Positions 43,906 through 54,922 of a DNA stretch of 64,000 bases are shown here, one piece after another. Made by a program: the position numbers and the translations under genes. The notes beneath the pieces are model-generated. The model made no database searches and was not told the DNA's origin. It saw nothing but the letters and a program-made list of their open reading frames with translations. Source of the DNA: Gonatopus flavifemur (lineage: Eukaryota > Arthropoda > Insecta > Hymenoptera > Dryinidae); the NCBI GenBank assembly GCA_018340375.1, contig JAFFJZ010000052.1, positions 372,001-436,000 on the forward strand, written 5' to 3'. The number at the start of each line of letters is the position of its first letter. Positions within the stretch are counted from its first letter, which is position 1.

Positions 43906-44305
43906 ATGTCGTATACTTTCTTTCAATTGATGATTGATCACCCTGATGATTCTGTGGTGAGTGGGAATGACCAAAAACATTCAATAGAGATTCTTGATGC
44001 TACCAACGCGTATCGGAAACATTATGATCCTGATCTTAGCATTTGTGAGGACAAAAGTTTGAAGTACAAGCAAATTATCCAAAAATCCATCGACTCACTA
44101 GAAAAAAAGAGAGGTGCAGGATTACCTCGCTATATGATTGCTGAGAAGGAGGGAGTACAAAAACTGGACTACCTTTATTGGGATAATCCCAATGAGCTTG
44201 TAGATCGTCTTCGGTTACTCATGACATACTGCTGGGAATACAAGTCATTCCAATTGAACAATTGCTATTATTGAAGAATTGAGAGAAGCTCGAATCATTT
44301 ATTGA
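43906..44305 (+). pseudogene. Polinton-associated ORF, frameshifted near its end
   Basis: The frame reads from MSYTFFQLMIDHPDDS (an internal Met at 43930 is an alternative start) through KYKQIIQKSIDSLEKKRGAG to YWDNPNELVDRLRLLM. This is a pattern I know from arthropod Polinton neighbourhoods. The conserved C-terminal IEELREARII lies in another frame (44270-44305), so an indel separates the two parts. The function is not known to me. Confidence 0.55.
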
Positions 44306-44360
44306 TGAGAAAAGTCGAATAATCCTTCAAAAGCGTCATTTACACATCAATTGTCAAACA

Positions 44361-44756
44361 ATGAGCATCGACGTATTTGGTCGACAGTTGTCAGGAAATA
44401 TTCAACGCATTAGTCGTGGACCTCCTGGTTATGGATTCAAAATTACTGCTGACGCTCAATGCGATATGAATAATAAGAGGTTATGTAATATCGCTGACCC
44501 ACTGGAATCAACCGATGCAGTTTCCATGAGAGTCGTACAAGAAATGGTGAAAGACGGTACTCACGCATTGTACGAAATCATATCATCTTTGCGAAATCAC
44601 ATTGACGAAAATACATCAATGATTGGTGCAATAGAATCTAAATTTCACAATGATCTCAAAAATCAGAATATTGACGCGGATTCTGAAATCATTGTTCATT
44701 TAGAGGCCCGACAACGAGCACTGGAAGTGCAACTGAAAGCGCTGAAATCGGAGTAA
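44361..44756 (+). CDS. Polinton-associated ORF with GPPG motif and coiled coil
   Basis: 131 residues starting MSIDVFGRQLSGNIQRISRG, then a short GPPGYGFK segment, then NNKRLCNIADPLESTDAVS, and a heptad-like helical C-terminus (about residues 65-130). The same order occurs in other arthropod Polintons. The Gly-Pro segment followed by a coiled coil recalls trimeric fibre-type proteins, but that is inference. The frame is intact. Confidence 0.55.
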   Translation: MSIDVFGRQLSGNIQRISRGPPGYGFKITADAQCDMNNKRLCNIADPLESTDAVSMRVVQEMVKDGTHALYEIISSLRNHIDENTSMIGAIESKFHNDLKNQNIDADSEIIVHLEARQRALEVQLKALKSE

Positions 44757-44767
44757 TAGTTTTTTTG

Positions 44768-45680
44768 CTGATACAGGACCAAAAAAACTACGTATATGTT
44801 CCAGAAAAAATGAATCGAAAACAAAAAAAGCGATAGCACACGAACTTCATAAACCTGCTAGAAGAAATTATCCTCAACGTCGTGTTGATGTCCGTGGATT
44901 GGATGAAACTTGGCAAGCAGATCTTGTTGATATGTCGACGTATGCATCAAGAAACAATAATCATAAGTTTTTGTTAACAATCATAGATATATTCTCGGAA
45001 TTCGCTTGGGCAGTGCCGATCAAAACTAAAAATAGTAAAGATGTAACCAACGCAATGAAAATCGTATTGATGCATGGACGTGTACCGGAAAATTTACACG
45101 TCGATCGGGGGAGAGAATTTTATAATACTGAATTCAAAGCTCTTATGCAACAGCATGGTATCGAATTGTATTCAACCATCAGCGATATGAAAGCTTCTAT
45201 TTGTGAACGTTTTATTCGTACTTTGAGAAGTAAAATGTGGAGACATTTCACTCTGCGTGGCAATTATAAGTGGATAGACATTTTGCCTGATTCATTGCGA
45301 ACGTATAATAACACCAAACATAGAAAAATTGAAATGAAACCGAAAAACGTCACAATTATCAACGAGAAACAATTATTGCGGAATGTATACGGACCTTCGA
45401 AAAAAAAAGCATGAAGAAGAGGAAAGCAAAGTTCAAAATCGGTGACAGGGTTGGGATAAGTAAATTTAAGCATGTTTTTGAGGAAGGTTACACACCAAAT
45501 TGGAACACTGAAATATTTACGATAAATGAAGTGAAGAGTACTGATCCAATAACGTACAAACTCACAGACTATCAAGATCAACCAATTGAAGGTGGTTTTT
45601 ATGAAGGAGAACTCATCAAAGTTGAATATCCAGATGTATATCTCATGGAAAAAGTACTGCGGACACGTGGAAATAAGTGA
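44768..45680 (+). pseudogene. Polinton integrase (DDE), split by a one-base deletion in an A tract
   Basis: The N-terminal zone reads AHELHKPARRNYPQRRV with no ATG at its start. The catalytic core has Asp in TWQADLVDM, Asp in HVDRGREF and Glu in SICERFIRTLRSKMW. The frame ends at 45414 just after a run of nine A (45400-45408). A second frame (45411-45680) carries the C-terminal SH3/chromo-like region (KFKIGDRVGISKFK, then GFYEGELIKV). A tenth A would join them, so a single deletion explains the break; programmed slippage is less likely but possible. It would integrate the element's DNA. Confidence 0.8.
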
Positions 45681-45715
45681 TATGTGAAATGGTTGGGTTT
45701 CACATATCACTTATT
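45672..45715. terminator. Perfect 18-bp stem hairpin between convergent integrase and polymerase genes
   Basis: AATAAGTGATATGTGAAA, an 8-base loop, then the exact inverse. The integrase stop codon lies within the left arm, and the polymerase stop (45785-45787) is about 70 bases beyond. The placement at the meeting point of two convergent genes suggests a role in transcript 3' ends for both strands. The AATAA-type sequence at the stem base could take part in polyadenylation. Confidence 0.6.
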
Positions 45716-45784
45716 TTATTATATCATGTATCAATTTCTCCCATCAATTATGAACATTCTTATTATTTCTTCCATAATGAGATG

Positions 45785-46290
45785 CTAATATCCCCACGGT
45801 AAAGTGTCTGTTTCATGTGGTATAAGAGATCTTTTATCATCCAACCAATTTGATGCTATTTTCCTCTGTTCAATAGTATGCACTTGATGTTTCCTGCTTC
45901 GGATAAGATATTGTGATGTACTCAAACACTCGTTGTTGAAGAGACAATTCCTATAATCATCCAATGTTATTGTTCGCAATGCAGATCTTTCAACACCTTC
46001 AGCACGTTCCTTATCTTCTTCATCATCTAGTAGTCTGAACGCATATAATTTGGCACGCAGTCCAACGAATCCTATCATTATTCTTCCATTATTTTCATCT
46101 TTCATGAGCCCAATCACTTTCTTATTCACTAATGGAATTCCATGAATATTATTGGGAGAATAATCTGAAGTGCCAAATCTATACAGATCTCTTCTGATGA
46201 CAGAATAAATATCACTACTGGTGAAATGATATATAAGAGTGTCGGTATCAGTATACATTAATTTTGCTTTTTCACCGAATGTTCTTTTTA
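45785..46290 (-). pseudogene. Polinton DNA polymerase B, C-terminal fragment
   Basis: About 165 codons from KRTFGEKAKLMYTDTDTLIY to the terminal TLPWGY. The YTDTD segment is motif C of B-family polymerases, which contributes catalytic Asp residues. GIPLVNKKVIGLMKDE and RAKLYAFRLLDDEED follow, as in protein-primed Polinton polymerases. The gene is cut off upstream exactly where the DD41D element ends. The sequence on the far side of that element does not continue it, so at least the exonuclease domain, motif A and motif B are missing. Confidence 0.85.
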
Positions 46291-46292
46291 TA

Positions 46293-48326
46293 CAGGGCGT
46301 CCCATTTGAAACAGGACAGCTGAATAACTCTTCAGGGAATGGAGGGGGAAAAAAATTGTTCAGATAAAAGTTGTAGGGTTCGAAGGGTTCCATAAGATGG
46401 TGACCTTGAATTTGACCTTGAGGTCAATTTTGAGCATAATTGATGGTCAAAGTATGTTTTTTCAAATGGAAAACCCTACGTTCGACCTCAGAAATGGAAA
46501 GAGCGGAAAATTTTACGTCCGAATATGTTAACATATCAGGTCATTTAGAGGTCATTTGTAGGTCAAAAAACCATTTTCTATGGATTTCCACGGAAAAGCC
46601 TCAAACGAGTTGTTTCTCTGACCGAAGTTATCAAAGTTAAAGTGAAACCCCACGTTTCGACCTTGAATTCGACCTTGAGAACGATAATGAATGCCAAATT
46701 TGAAACAATAATTAAAAAATTATTTATTTTTCCAGTTCGTCGTTTTATAATTACAGATGGCACGAATCCGTTGACGGGTAAGACACACTTATTGCAGGAG
46801 ATGTTCGAATTGACCGCCATTTAGTTGAATACATAACTCCAGCCGGCGTCGAAAGTTTCCAAGAACAGACTGAAAAACTTCTGCACGAATATTCGCAATT
46901 GCGTATCTGATGCGTTGTTGTAGATCCACAGGTGTTGTTGATCGGTTGGTATAAACGACATTTTTTACGTAACCCCACAAATAAAAATCTAGAGGGGTGA
47001 GATCAGGAGATCTTGCCGGCCACAGTACAAATCCACCTCGACCAATCCAACGATTGGGGAAAAGGATATTTAGATAATCCCTCACACATCGAGCAAAGTG
47101 TGGTGGTGCACCGTCTTGTTGATACCACATCCTCTGCCTAGTTGCTAATGTCACATCTTCCATGAGAACTGGTAATTCATTCTGTAAAAACTGTAGATAA
47201 TTAGGACCGTTAACAGTTCCATCAAAAAAATACGGCCCAATAACTTGATTGTTTAGAATTCCACACCAAACATTTATGCTCCACCGATGCTGATGATCAA
47301 CTTGTTGAGTCCAGTGCGGGTTTTGCGCTGACCAATAGTGGCTATTGTGACGATTTAACAAGCCAGTACTTTGGAACGTTGATTCATCACTGAAAAGGAC
47401 ATATCGAAAGAAATCGGGCGCTTCGTTCAACCTCTGTAAAGCCCAATGGCAAAAGTTAACCCGATTCTGCATATCTTGTTGAGATAATTCTGGGGTCAGT
47501 GTGATGTGGTACGGATGATATTGAGCAGCTTGTAGAATTCTGTGTGCCGTACTGCGTGGAATAGCCAAATCGCGTTCAATATCACGTAAACTAACATGAG
47601 GATTCATGTGTATTATTGCTAAAACAGCAACGCATCGAGGGTCGTTAAAGTTGAAACCTTGATTGTTTCGGCGTTGACCAATCCTTCCTTGTCGACAATT
47701 TCTTTCAACTTGGCGAATGACTTCTGGAGAAGGATGATGCTGCCGATCTCCAAACCGCTCTCTGTACAATCGTGACGCTCTTTGATACACTCCGCGACAC
47801 TCACCCAAGATCATTAAAATATCAACACATTCGTTAGGTGAATAAACCATTTTGAACCCGCACTTACACCGTAAACGATGAAAACTTCTTAATGATCATT
47901 TTCGTACTGATATGAAGGATAAATTCTGAAGGTTAGTTCTGTTTACTTTCAATTCAAGGTCGAAACGTGGGGTTTCACTTTAACTTTAATAACTTTGGTC
48001 AGAGAAACAACTCGTTTGAGGCTTTTCCGTGGAAATCCATAGAAAATGGTTTTTTGACCTTCAAATGACCTCTAAATGACCTGATATGTTAACATATTCG
48101 GACGTAAAATTTTCCGCTCTTTCCATTTCTGAGGTCGAACGTAGGGTTTTCCATTTGAAAAAACATACTGTGACCATCAATTATGCTCAAAATTGACCTC
48201 AAGGTCAAATTCAAGGTCACCATCTTATGGCCCCCTTCGAACCCTACAACTCTTATCTGAACAATTTTTTCCCCCTCCATTCCCTGAAGAGTTATTCAGC
48301 TGTCCTGTTTCAAATGGGACGCCCTG
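46293..48326 (-). mobile_element. DD41D Tc1/mariner element with about 377-bp TIRs, apparently intact
   Basis: The ends CAGGGCGTCCCATTTG face each other, flanked by TA (46291-46292 and 48327-48328). The TIRs run 46293-46669 and 47951-48326 with only about ten differences, so the insertion looks recent. The transposase frame between them is open. Its termini and transposase are related to those of the broken element at 9438-12051, but the TIR interiors are unrelated in sequence. Confidence 0.92.
46789..47850 (-). CDS. Transposase, DD41D branch of the IS630/Tc1/mariner superfamily
   Basis: 353 residues from MVYSPNECVDILMILGE to GGQFEHLLQ with no interruption. The N-terminal 110 residues form a helix-turn-helix unit ending AIPRSTAHRILQ. 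The catalytic Asp residues are in VLFSDESTF, WYQQDGAPPH and LTPLDFYLWG. Forty-one residues separate the last two, distinct from the 34 of mariner. The region between the first and second Asp contains HRWSINVWCGIL. The ATG is followed by a frame of the expected family size. I would treat this as a candidate active transposase that could also mobilise CAGGGTGTCCC-ended MITEs. Confidence 0.9.
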   Translation of the reverse strand: MVYSPNECVDILMILGECRGVYQRASRLYRERFGDRQHHPSPEVIRQVERNCRQGRIGQRRNNQGFNFNDPRCVAVLAIIHMNPHVSLRDIERDLAIPRSTAHRILQAAQYHPYHITLTPELSQQDMQNRVNFCHWALQRLNEAPDFFRYVLFSDESTFQSTGLLNRHNSHYWSAQNPHWTQQVDHQHRWSINVWCGILNNQVIGPYFFDGTVNGPNYLQFLQNELPVLMEDVTLATRQRMWYQQDGAPPHFARCVRDYLNILFPNRWIGRGGFVLWPARSPDLTPLDFYLWGYVKNVVYTNRSTTPVDLQQRIRYAIANIRAEVFQSVLGNFRRRLELCIQLNGGQFEHLLQ

Positions 48327-48330
48327 TATA

Positions 48331-48790
48331 TTGATGATAACTTGATGAGGGAGGAAAGACAGAGATGGAAAAGGGGAAAGGAAAGGATAGAGAGTACTTA
48401 GAAGGAACAACGGCCAGAGGGGAGAGCGGGAAGAAAGAAGACGGGAGCACGAGAAGAGAGGAGTCCACAGGAAGAAGGGAGGAAGAAAAGAGGCGAGAGG
48501 CAGAGGGTATGATGGAAAAAGGTCCATGTTCTGTTTATGGTCACGGTTCCAATTCTTTTCTTCGTAAGATGGTATTGGTTTCTGTTTCCTTTTTTGGCTA
48601 TATTGGTTTTCATTTTTGTTTTCATTTAAATGTGTATCTGGAGAGTTGGAGGAGTAAGGTGGCGGCGCTCTTAAACAATGTAAAAGGGCGCCGGTGGAAT
48701 TATAAATAAATACATACATACATACATACATACATACATACATACATACATACATACATACATACATACATACATACATACATACATAAA
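48331..48790 (+). mobile_element. Probable 3' end of a non-LTR element with (ATAC)n tail
   Basis: A purine-rich open frame (48365-48709) with many Arg, Glu and Lys residues is followed by a short GC-rich segment (GGCGGCGCTCTTAAACAAT, then GGGCGCC). It ends ATTATAAATAAAT and then a tetranucleotide repeat from 48712 to 48789. A short GC-rich 3' UTR ending in a simple repeat is typical of some insect LINEs. No reverse transcriptase motif remains, so the call is tentative. Confidence 0.45.
48712..48789. repeat. (CATA)n microsatellite, about 19 units
   Basis: Uninterrupted CATA repeats, likely the expanded tail of the adjoining LINE-like sequence. Probably polymorphic in length. Confidence 0.95.
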
Positions 48791-49992
48791 TATGAACAAA
48801 AGAATATTCTAGTTCAACTAATGATCGTATATGTAACATTTTGGAAGAGTGCGTAAATAAATGAAAACTTCTCTTCCTATTGTTAATAAACAGACTCAAT
48901 GAGCAATTATTGATTTTAAATGCCTCTTGACAATGATGAAGTATACAGAATGATTCAGAATAAGCAGGGCATGATTTAAGCGGCAGTGTTAACCAAGAAG
49001 TTAGTTTTACAAAAAAAACGGTTAGTATAATCACAGGTTCCCAATATAACTAATATATAGACTTGTTTTATATGATTTCGGAAATCTTTCCACTTGGATT
49101 TTTCTTTTGAATTGAGTATTCAATGTTTCGATTAGACCCAGATTCGACTTAGATTATGCCTTGAGAATAAATAAACAAAGAGAACATATTTGTAATGGTC
49201 AATAGAGAAAAACATTTTTTTTCCAATTTCCAAGAGTGGAGAAAAAAGAGTAATTTTCAGGAGCTCACGATTAGACCTGGGTTGGAAATTGTTGAAGGAA
49301 GAGTAGTTTGTGATAGAAAATTTTTGAAAAAATCAAAATATGCACTCACTTCCAAGAACAATATTCTGAGTTTGAAACGCAAAAATCATTCAGAAGAACA
49401 CTTTGAATGCCTTTTTTGTATTATTTCCTGAGAAGTGCATGGAAAAACGAAGATTTTGAACTGAACAACTCCTGATTTGGACCATTATTAACGAAGTGAT
49501 GGGCAAAAAAACCAAAAACAAGGGCGATTTCCCCGAAAATTCGATATCTTCTGAACGTGTCATCATAAAAATCTCAAATGTGACCAGGGAATGTTCTTCG
49601 ATGGGTACTAAATACTGTCAAAAAATTGAGGAAATCAAAAAACGACATTTCGGCATTCAATTAGTAGACGTTGGGGAAGTTCTGAATGAATCTCCCTACA
49701 ACGCTAGAAAAAAATTTATACATTCAATCAAATGTCCAAAGTTCTTCCACAACTAAATATGTTATGAAAGTTTCCAAGTAGCATAGTTTTCACACTTTTC
49801 TTCCACATTTGATGGATAAAGCCCTAGCAAAAATCACCGATGTATAGGCCATATATGATCCATATATGATATACAGAAAAGTCATATGGTCATATATAAA
49901 TCATACATCATAAATATATGAGACATATGACCATATAAAATCCATAATATTATTCGATCCATATAATATGGAATGTAAACCGTCTTATTATA
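48791..49992. other. No recognised gene
   Basis: Two plus-strand open frames of 78 and 86 codons (49195-49431 and 49496-49756) show no family resemblance. From 49840 the sequence is dense in CATATATGA-like motifs on both strands. Confidence 0.3.
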
Positions 49993-50226
49993 CACGCAGA
50001 AAACAGATGTGTTGAAAAGTCCCATAATTTATTGAGGATCAGCGCCAGTTTCTGACAGATAGAGTTTCCACTTGAATTTACTTTCAAAAAGTCCCATAAT
50101 TAGACGTATTTCTACAAGAAATTATGGTACTTTTGAAGCTATTTCAGGTAAATAATTCCATCCGTCACAGACTGGCGCTGATCCCCAATAAATTATGGGA
50201 TTTTAAAAAATATATTTTTCTGCGTG
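49993..50226. mobile_element. MITE (234 bp), TA-flanked
   Basis: TA lies at 49991-49992 and 50227-50228. Ends CACGCAGAAAA face each other. The arms of about 115 bp share CCCATAATTTATT, ATCAGCGCCAG and CATAATT blocks. It is a relative of the inner MITE at 34917-35182, and it sits within the CATATATGA-rich tract. Confidence 0.85.
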
Positions 50227-50228
50227 TA

Positions 50229-53200
50229 GGACGTATATAGCCATATATGAAGGATGTAGGGGTCATATATAATTCGTTCCTACTAGGGAGGTCTCCGTTA
50301 TGCACCCATTTTTTCCCTATTCAATCTGGAATTGTCGTTCTCTTCTTTTCAAAACTCTGTTGAGGAGATAATGGACGATTATTTTCCAGATGAAATTAAT
50401 TGGATTCATCATACATCTTTCTAATAAAATTATTGAACTCGGGTTTTGAGGACGGAGTTGTGATGGTATACACAAACATATACCCATGCACCATACCTAA
50501 TATTCGATTATTTGAAATATACGGGAGAGAATATCTTACAAAACATCGATAGCAATTATGCATGGAATAATTTATATTATGCATCATAACCATATTTTCA
50601 TCACGATTACATGAAAATCCTGTGTTGAAATCCTCAATTCCTTTGTATATAAATATATATTATTCATTTTTCATATACGGGAAAAATATTGAACGTGTAT
50701 GAAAAATATTTAATTCATAAGTACGTATCTGTGTATGGACGTTTATGTACTCGTATATAACCTTCTAAGCGTATTCAATTACTCGTGCGTTTGAGAAACA
50801 AGTTTTATGCATGTTTCGGAAAGAGAAATGCGATTCATACGTACGTACTATCATGAATGTAGCACACTTTAATGAATTCCAGAAATTAACAACCGAGCTG
50901 GAGAATACGGTTAGAAGGGTGTATTAAATTTCAAATAATCTATATCGTATACATAGTACATATGAATACACTATATCTGCACTAGTTCTGCACAGAAAAT
51001 TAAGTCAGTGATTATGTCTTAAAAATTTGGTTGATTTTCTGAATTCCAGTCATTGAATTTGTTTTCAAAGTTGGATAGATGTGAAATGTCATGTTGTTCA
51101 TTACTTTTCGCAGTGAATTCTTGAAAATAATAACGTAAGGTCTAGATATTCACACACTGATGAATCCGTTTTGGATTTCGAGGACTGTTCTGAAACCTTG
51201 CACGTAGTGCTCAGATCATACGGAGTTTCATTCAGTTGTGTTCTCAGCAAACAAGAGATTTTATTCGAACATTCATATATACTTTGATATCGAAATGTCT
51301 CTTTGCCTAGAGACGATATCTATATCTGTTGTTTCCAAAATTTATCGAAGGATTGGACATTTTTTAAATCTCACTCATAAATGTTTTGTTTTGATTGCTA
51401 AATTCAAATCTGTAATGAGGATTCAAAGATTCCAAACAGCGATATAATTAATGTAAAATTTTTCTGAGTAAGAATGATTGCAGGCATGTCCAAGGGCATA
51501 AAAGGAATATAACTGGCATTGCTAGACTGTCAACAGCTCATTGAAACCCTCATAATCATTGTTTATAACCGTACAGCATTTAGACGGAGCACCACTCACT
51601 GAACCAGTGGGCATTCCTGAAGAGAAACAGAATGATTTAAATTATCTTATGAAATATCTCTCTCCGGAGGGAAAATAATTTTTTGATGCATTAATAGCTA
51701 AAGTTGGGGAAAAGGTGTAAAAATAAGCGATTTGTGAAAGGCACAACATTACAAAGTTAATTGCAAACGTATTAGGAAAATGTATTATAAAATGTATTGT
51801 TCAAAAAACAATACATGTATTGTTTGTTTGTTGTTTAATGTGTTGTTTAAAAAATTTGATACTTTATGTAATACAGGCCATGTGAATTTATTCAAATATA
51901 CTTATGATACTCATGAAAATACATGTGTTTTGATAAAAATTGTGTGTACAAAATCTAATTATCGCAGGATAAGAAACTTTTGTTGTCAAGAAAATGTTTC
52001 TCTTTGGTCAATAGTATTTCCATAATAACGTTATAAACAATTGAATTGTTCATTCAAGAGAAATGAATACAGAATTTTGCGGAAATAATTCGATATTCAA
52101 ATTTTCTGACCCCAAAAACATAAACCCAGGTTCAAATATTGAGCGAACACAATCTTCCCTACGGACCTTGATATTCAATTGATGAATGACGCAAAATGGT
52201 GAAAAATTTCGGTCGCGCGTTAATAAATAAACCGCTGTATTTCGCGAACTAAGAGTCCAATCGATCTGAAACTTTCCACAAAGTTTGTCCATATACTAGT
52301 GAACAACTTTGTCGCTGGAAGTTTTTTGTAGCTCATACTTCCCGTGACACTTTTTCAATGCAAAGCATGGAAAACAGGGTTTTCACTTCGGATTAAAAAA
52401 TTGGTGATTTATTATCAACTTTTATGAATTCTTCATACACTGTTGTCTTCGGGGAAGTCTTACGAATCAGAATCCAGAAGATTCATCAAGATACATCGAA
52501 AAATGACCGAGTTTGAACGAGTTTAGTATTGGAAAACATTGATTTGTGGTGCGAAAGAATAGATAGTTTTCATTTTTTTTTCTCGAAAACTACTGATCCC
52601 AGAAAAAAATCGTCAACGGAGACTCATATTCATTTTTCAAGCCCTATTGTCCAGTATCTCTAGATTTTCGAAATTCCGAATTTTTTTTTCGACCCTTGAC
52701 GTCATGGCTTGGACAATACTTATGCCGCTTGCATGGGGACCCTCAATTGATGATAGTATTTATACTTTCCCTCATTTAATTCTTATTGAATCGTGGTCGA
52801 TACTGACTCACTTCATAACGTTATTCCAAAATCGTAATAACTGAATAATCTTCTTCGTGATGGAATAGTATATCAAGTTCCAATTTTCTTCCTATCCGAG
52901 GTAATTCCCGTACAGCACGCGGACATTTCTACGTCGCCTCCACGTCGCTTCTCCGTTCTTTCCACCTTATATCCACGTCTCCCTTTCTTCCACTTCGCCT
53001 CCACGGAGATGCGACGTGGACATCGGTGGATGTGCTCTGTGGGTTATCACTTTTCAACTGGTACCAACCGCTTAATGATTTTAGACGATATTGGTTTGGC
53101 TGAGCAACCAGTCGTGACTGAATATTGAGTCAATATGTTTCTGAAAATACCCAGTTTGTAGTCAGTACCGAACCAGAGGTGATAGCATGACCTCAGATAA

Positions 53201-54838
53201 CATGCCCTTACAAAGCGCCGCACCAAAATAATGCATGAGGTTTTACACGCAATGTGCTACACGCACACGGATCAGCTTCCGCATGCAAATTGCACACAAG
53301 CCCTAAGGTTGAGTTTCAAAATGCTGTAAAGGATGAAATGCCATAAAAAGATGATACTCTGTCAGTATCGATGAAATGTTGTTTCGATACGAAATTAATA
53401 GTGGATCAGGGTTCAACTTATATTCCTAGCAATGTGAGTACGTGAATTAAATACAGGATCGTCACAAAAATATGGACATGAATTGCCAAAAGCCGTTTCC
53501 TCGCTGTAAAAAATCTGCTGCATCTCACTTGGACAATATAATGATTCTCAGTATTTTCCATTGTGTCGGCATTTGTTTTCGATGCTCATTTTCAGAAGAA
53601 TAGGGCTAGTGATGGCTGCATCTTAAAATAAACTTATATTGGGAATGGAAGTGAATTTTATTTTCTATCGAACTGAGTGGCCATAATGAGTTAATCAATT
53701 GAAATGAATGAATAAAAAACCCACTCTGATCGATATTCAGTTCACTCAACCACAAGGCAGGATTGACTCCACTAGTGTTTTTTTTAAAGTGCAATCTTCT
53801 AAAAATCAAATGTCGAATTTTTGGAACTCAGAAGATGCTTCCAAAGTTTTTGCGGAATTTATAAACTCCATACAAAGAAAAAGGACTCGGGTATTGAAAT
53901 TTTCACGGTTTGTAAAATTTGCATAGATATCGAAAAACTCACAAGAAATCAGGATCGTAACCTAATCCAACAATTCCACACTGAGAGAAGAGTTTACTTA
54001 TATCAAATGAATATATTTATTTGGCGTCTGTTCAAAAATATTCATTAATTATGAATAAATATGGTGATTGTCAATAAATATCATAGTTGGCATACATACG
54101 ATTGATCTTATGTTACATTCAGAACAAACAAATCGTTCATTTAGTCCATTTATTTCATGTGAATGATTTTATTTTTCCCTCAAGTAATAAACGATTCCTA
54201 ATTTACAAATAGACGGTTCGATAAGTACAAGATTTTCATGAGATAAATACTAGTAAACTAAGAATATGAAGAAAAGAATGGTTGATTGACTCAAATTTCA
54301 AATTAAATTTCAATACAATAATTCAGTTTCCCAATGTGTATACGATTCTTTCCTCTCCAACACAGATTTGTTAATAATTAAGAAATTTGATTTGACATGA
54401 ACACCTTGAATTTGATTTGACTCTCGATCTATATTGCAGCAGAATATGTAGTTGTGTATATATATGTATAACCATGGAACATTGAAAATTTTCTTGCGTC
54501 TCAAGAAATCCTTTTTATTCGGAAAGAATATGAGAGACAGTCTTGTAGGCTGAATTTTCCTACAAAATTATTAAAATATTTCACCATAACTGTTCATTCA
54601 GTTTGTTCAACTTTATAATCACTGTTAGAAAATTTCTTGAATTTAATATAAGAATTCTTATGAAATTTCATAAGTGCATTTCAAAATCAATAATATTCTG
54701 GGATTTACAACTTTTGTTATGAAATTTCACTTTTTCATGAATTTTTTGTGATAGAATCCTATTACATGTATGATGTCATGACGTCAGCATATATGATATC
54801 TAAAACCACATCGTATTCCTCAATCGGTTTTTTCAATC
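50229..54838. other. Long AT-rich stretch without a recognised gene
   Basis: Open frames do not exceed about 85 codons and none looks familiar. A CACGTCGCCTCCACG-type GC-richer patch lies at about 52920-53030. I see no TIR pairs or retroelement motifs, so it may be host intergenic or intronic DNA. Confidence 0.3.
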
Positions 54839-54922
54839 GTGATGTAGTCGAGGTGGTTGAAGCGTTAGGTCGTAATAGGTTAGGTTAGGTAGGAAAGCAG
54901 GTTCGATTCCCCGTTAGGTCAC
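54839..54922 (+). tRNA. tRNA-like sequence (decayed tRNA or SINE head)
   Basis: The 84-nt segment begins GTGATGT and ends AGGTCAC, which pair at six of seven positions counting one G-T pair. An A-box-like GTCGAGGTGGTTGAAGCG lies 6-25 bases in, and a B box GGTTCGATTCC lies at about 54899-54909. The length suits a class II (Ser/Leu) tRNA with a long variable arm, but the T stem and anticodon stem do not pair well. A pseudogene or a SINE head is therefore more likely than a working tRNA. Confidence 0.45.

Larger units (their letters stand above)
41500..46290. mobile_element. Polinton (Maverick) remnant
   Basis: Several hallmark genes are clustered: an adenain-like protease (minus), two unassigned Polinton ORFs (plus), a retroviral-type integrase (plus) and a protein-primed B-family DNA polymerase C-terminus (minus). 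A structural-type ORF (minus) is split by a mariner. Polintons are large self-synthesising DNA transposons of 15-20 kb, so most of this copy (ATPase, capsid proteins, most of the polymerase, TIRs) is missing. The right edge coincides with the end of a DD41D element at 46293. A 14-base G tract lies at about 41546-41560. Confidence 0.85.

Noticed and set aside
45264..45710. 148-codon minus-strand frame opposite the integrase
   Set aside because: Hydrophobic shadow of a conserved plus-strand integrase; the catalytic motifs are on the plus strand.
48365..48709. 114-codon Arg/Glu/Lys-rich frame as a host gene
   Set aside because: Low complexity, adjoining a LINE-like 3' end and simple-repeat tail; better explained as the coding end of a degraded retroelement.
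54870..54895. TTAGGTTAGG resembles the insect telomere repeat
   Set aside because: Only two adjacent units in an otherwise non-telomeric setting, inside the tRNA-like sequence; no array.
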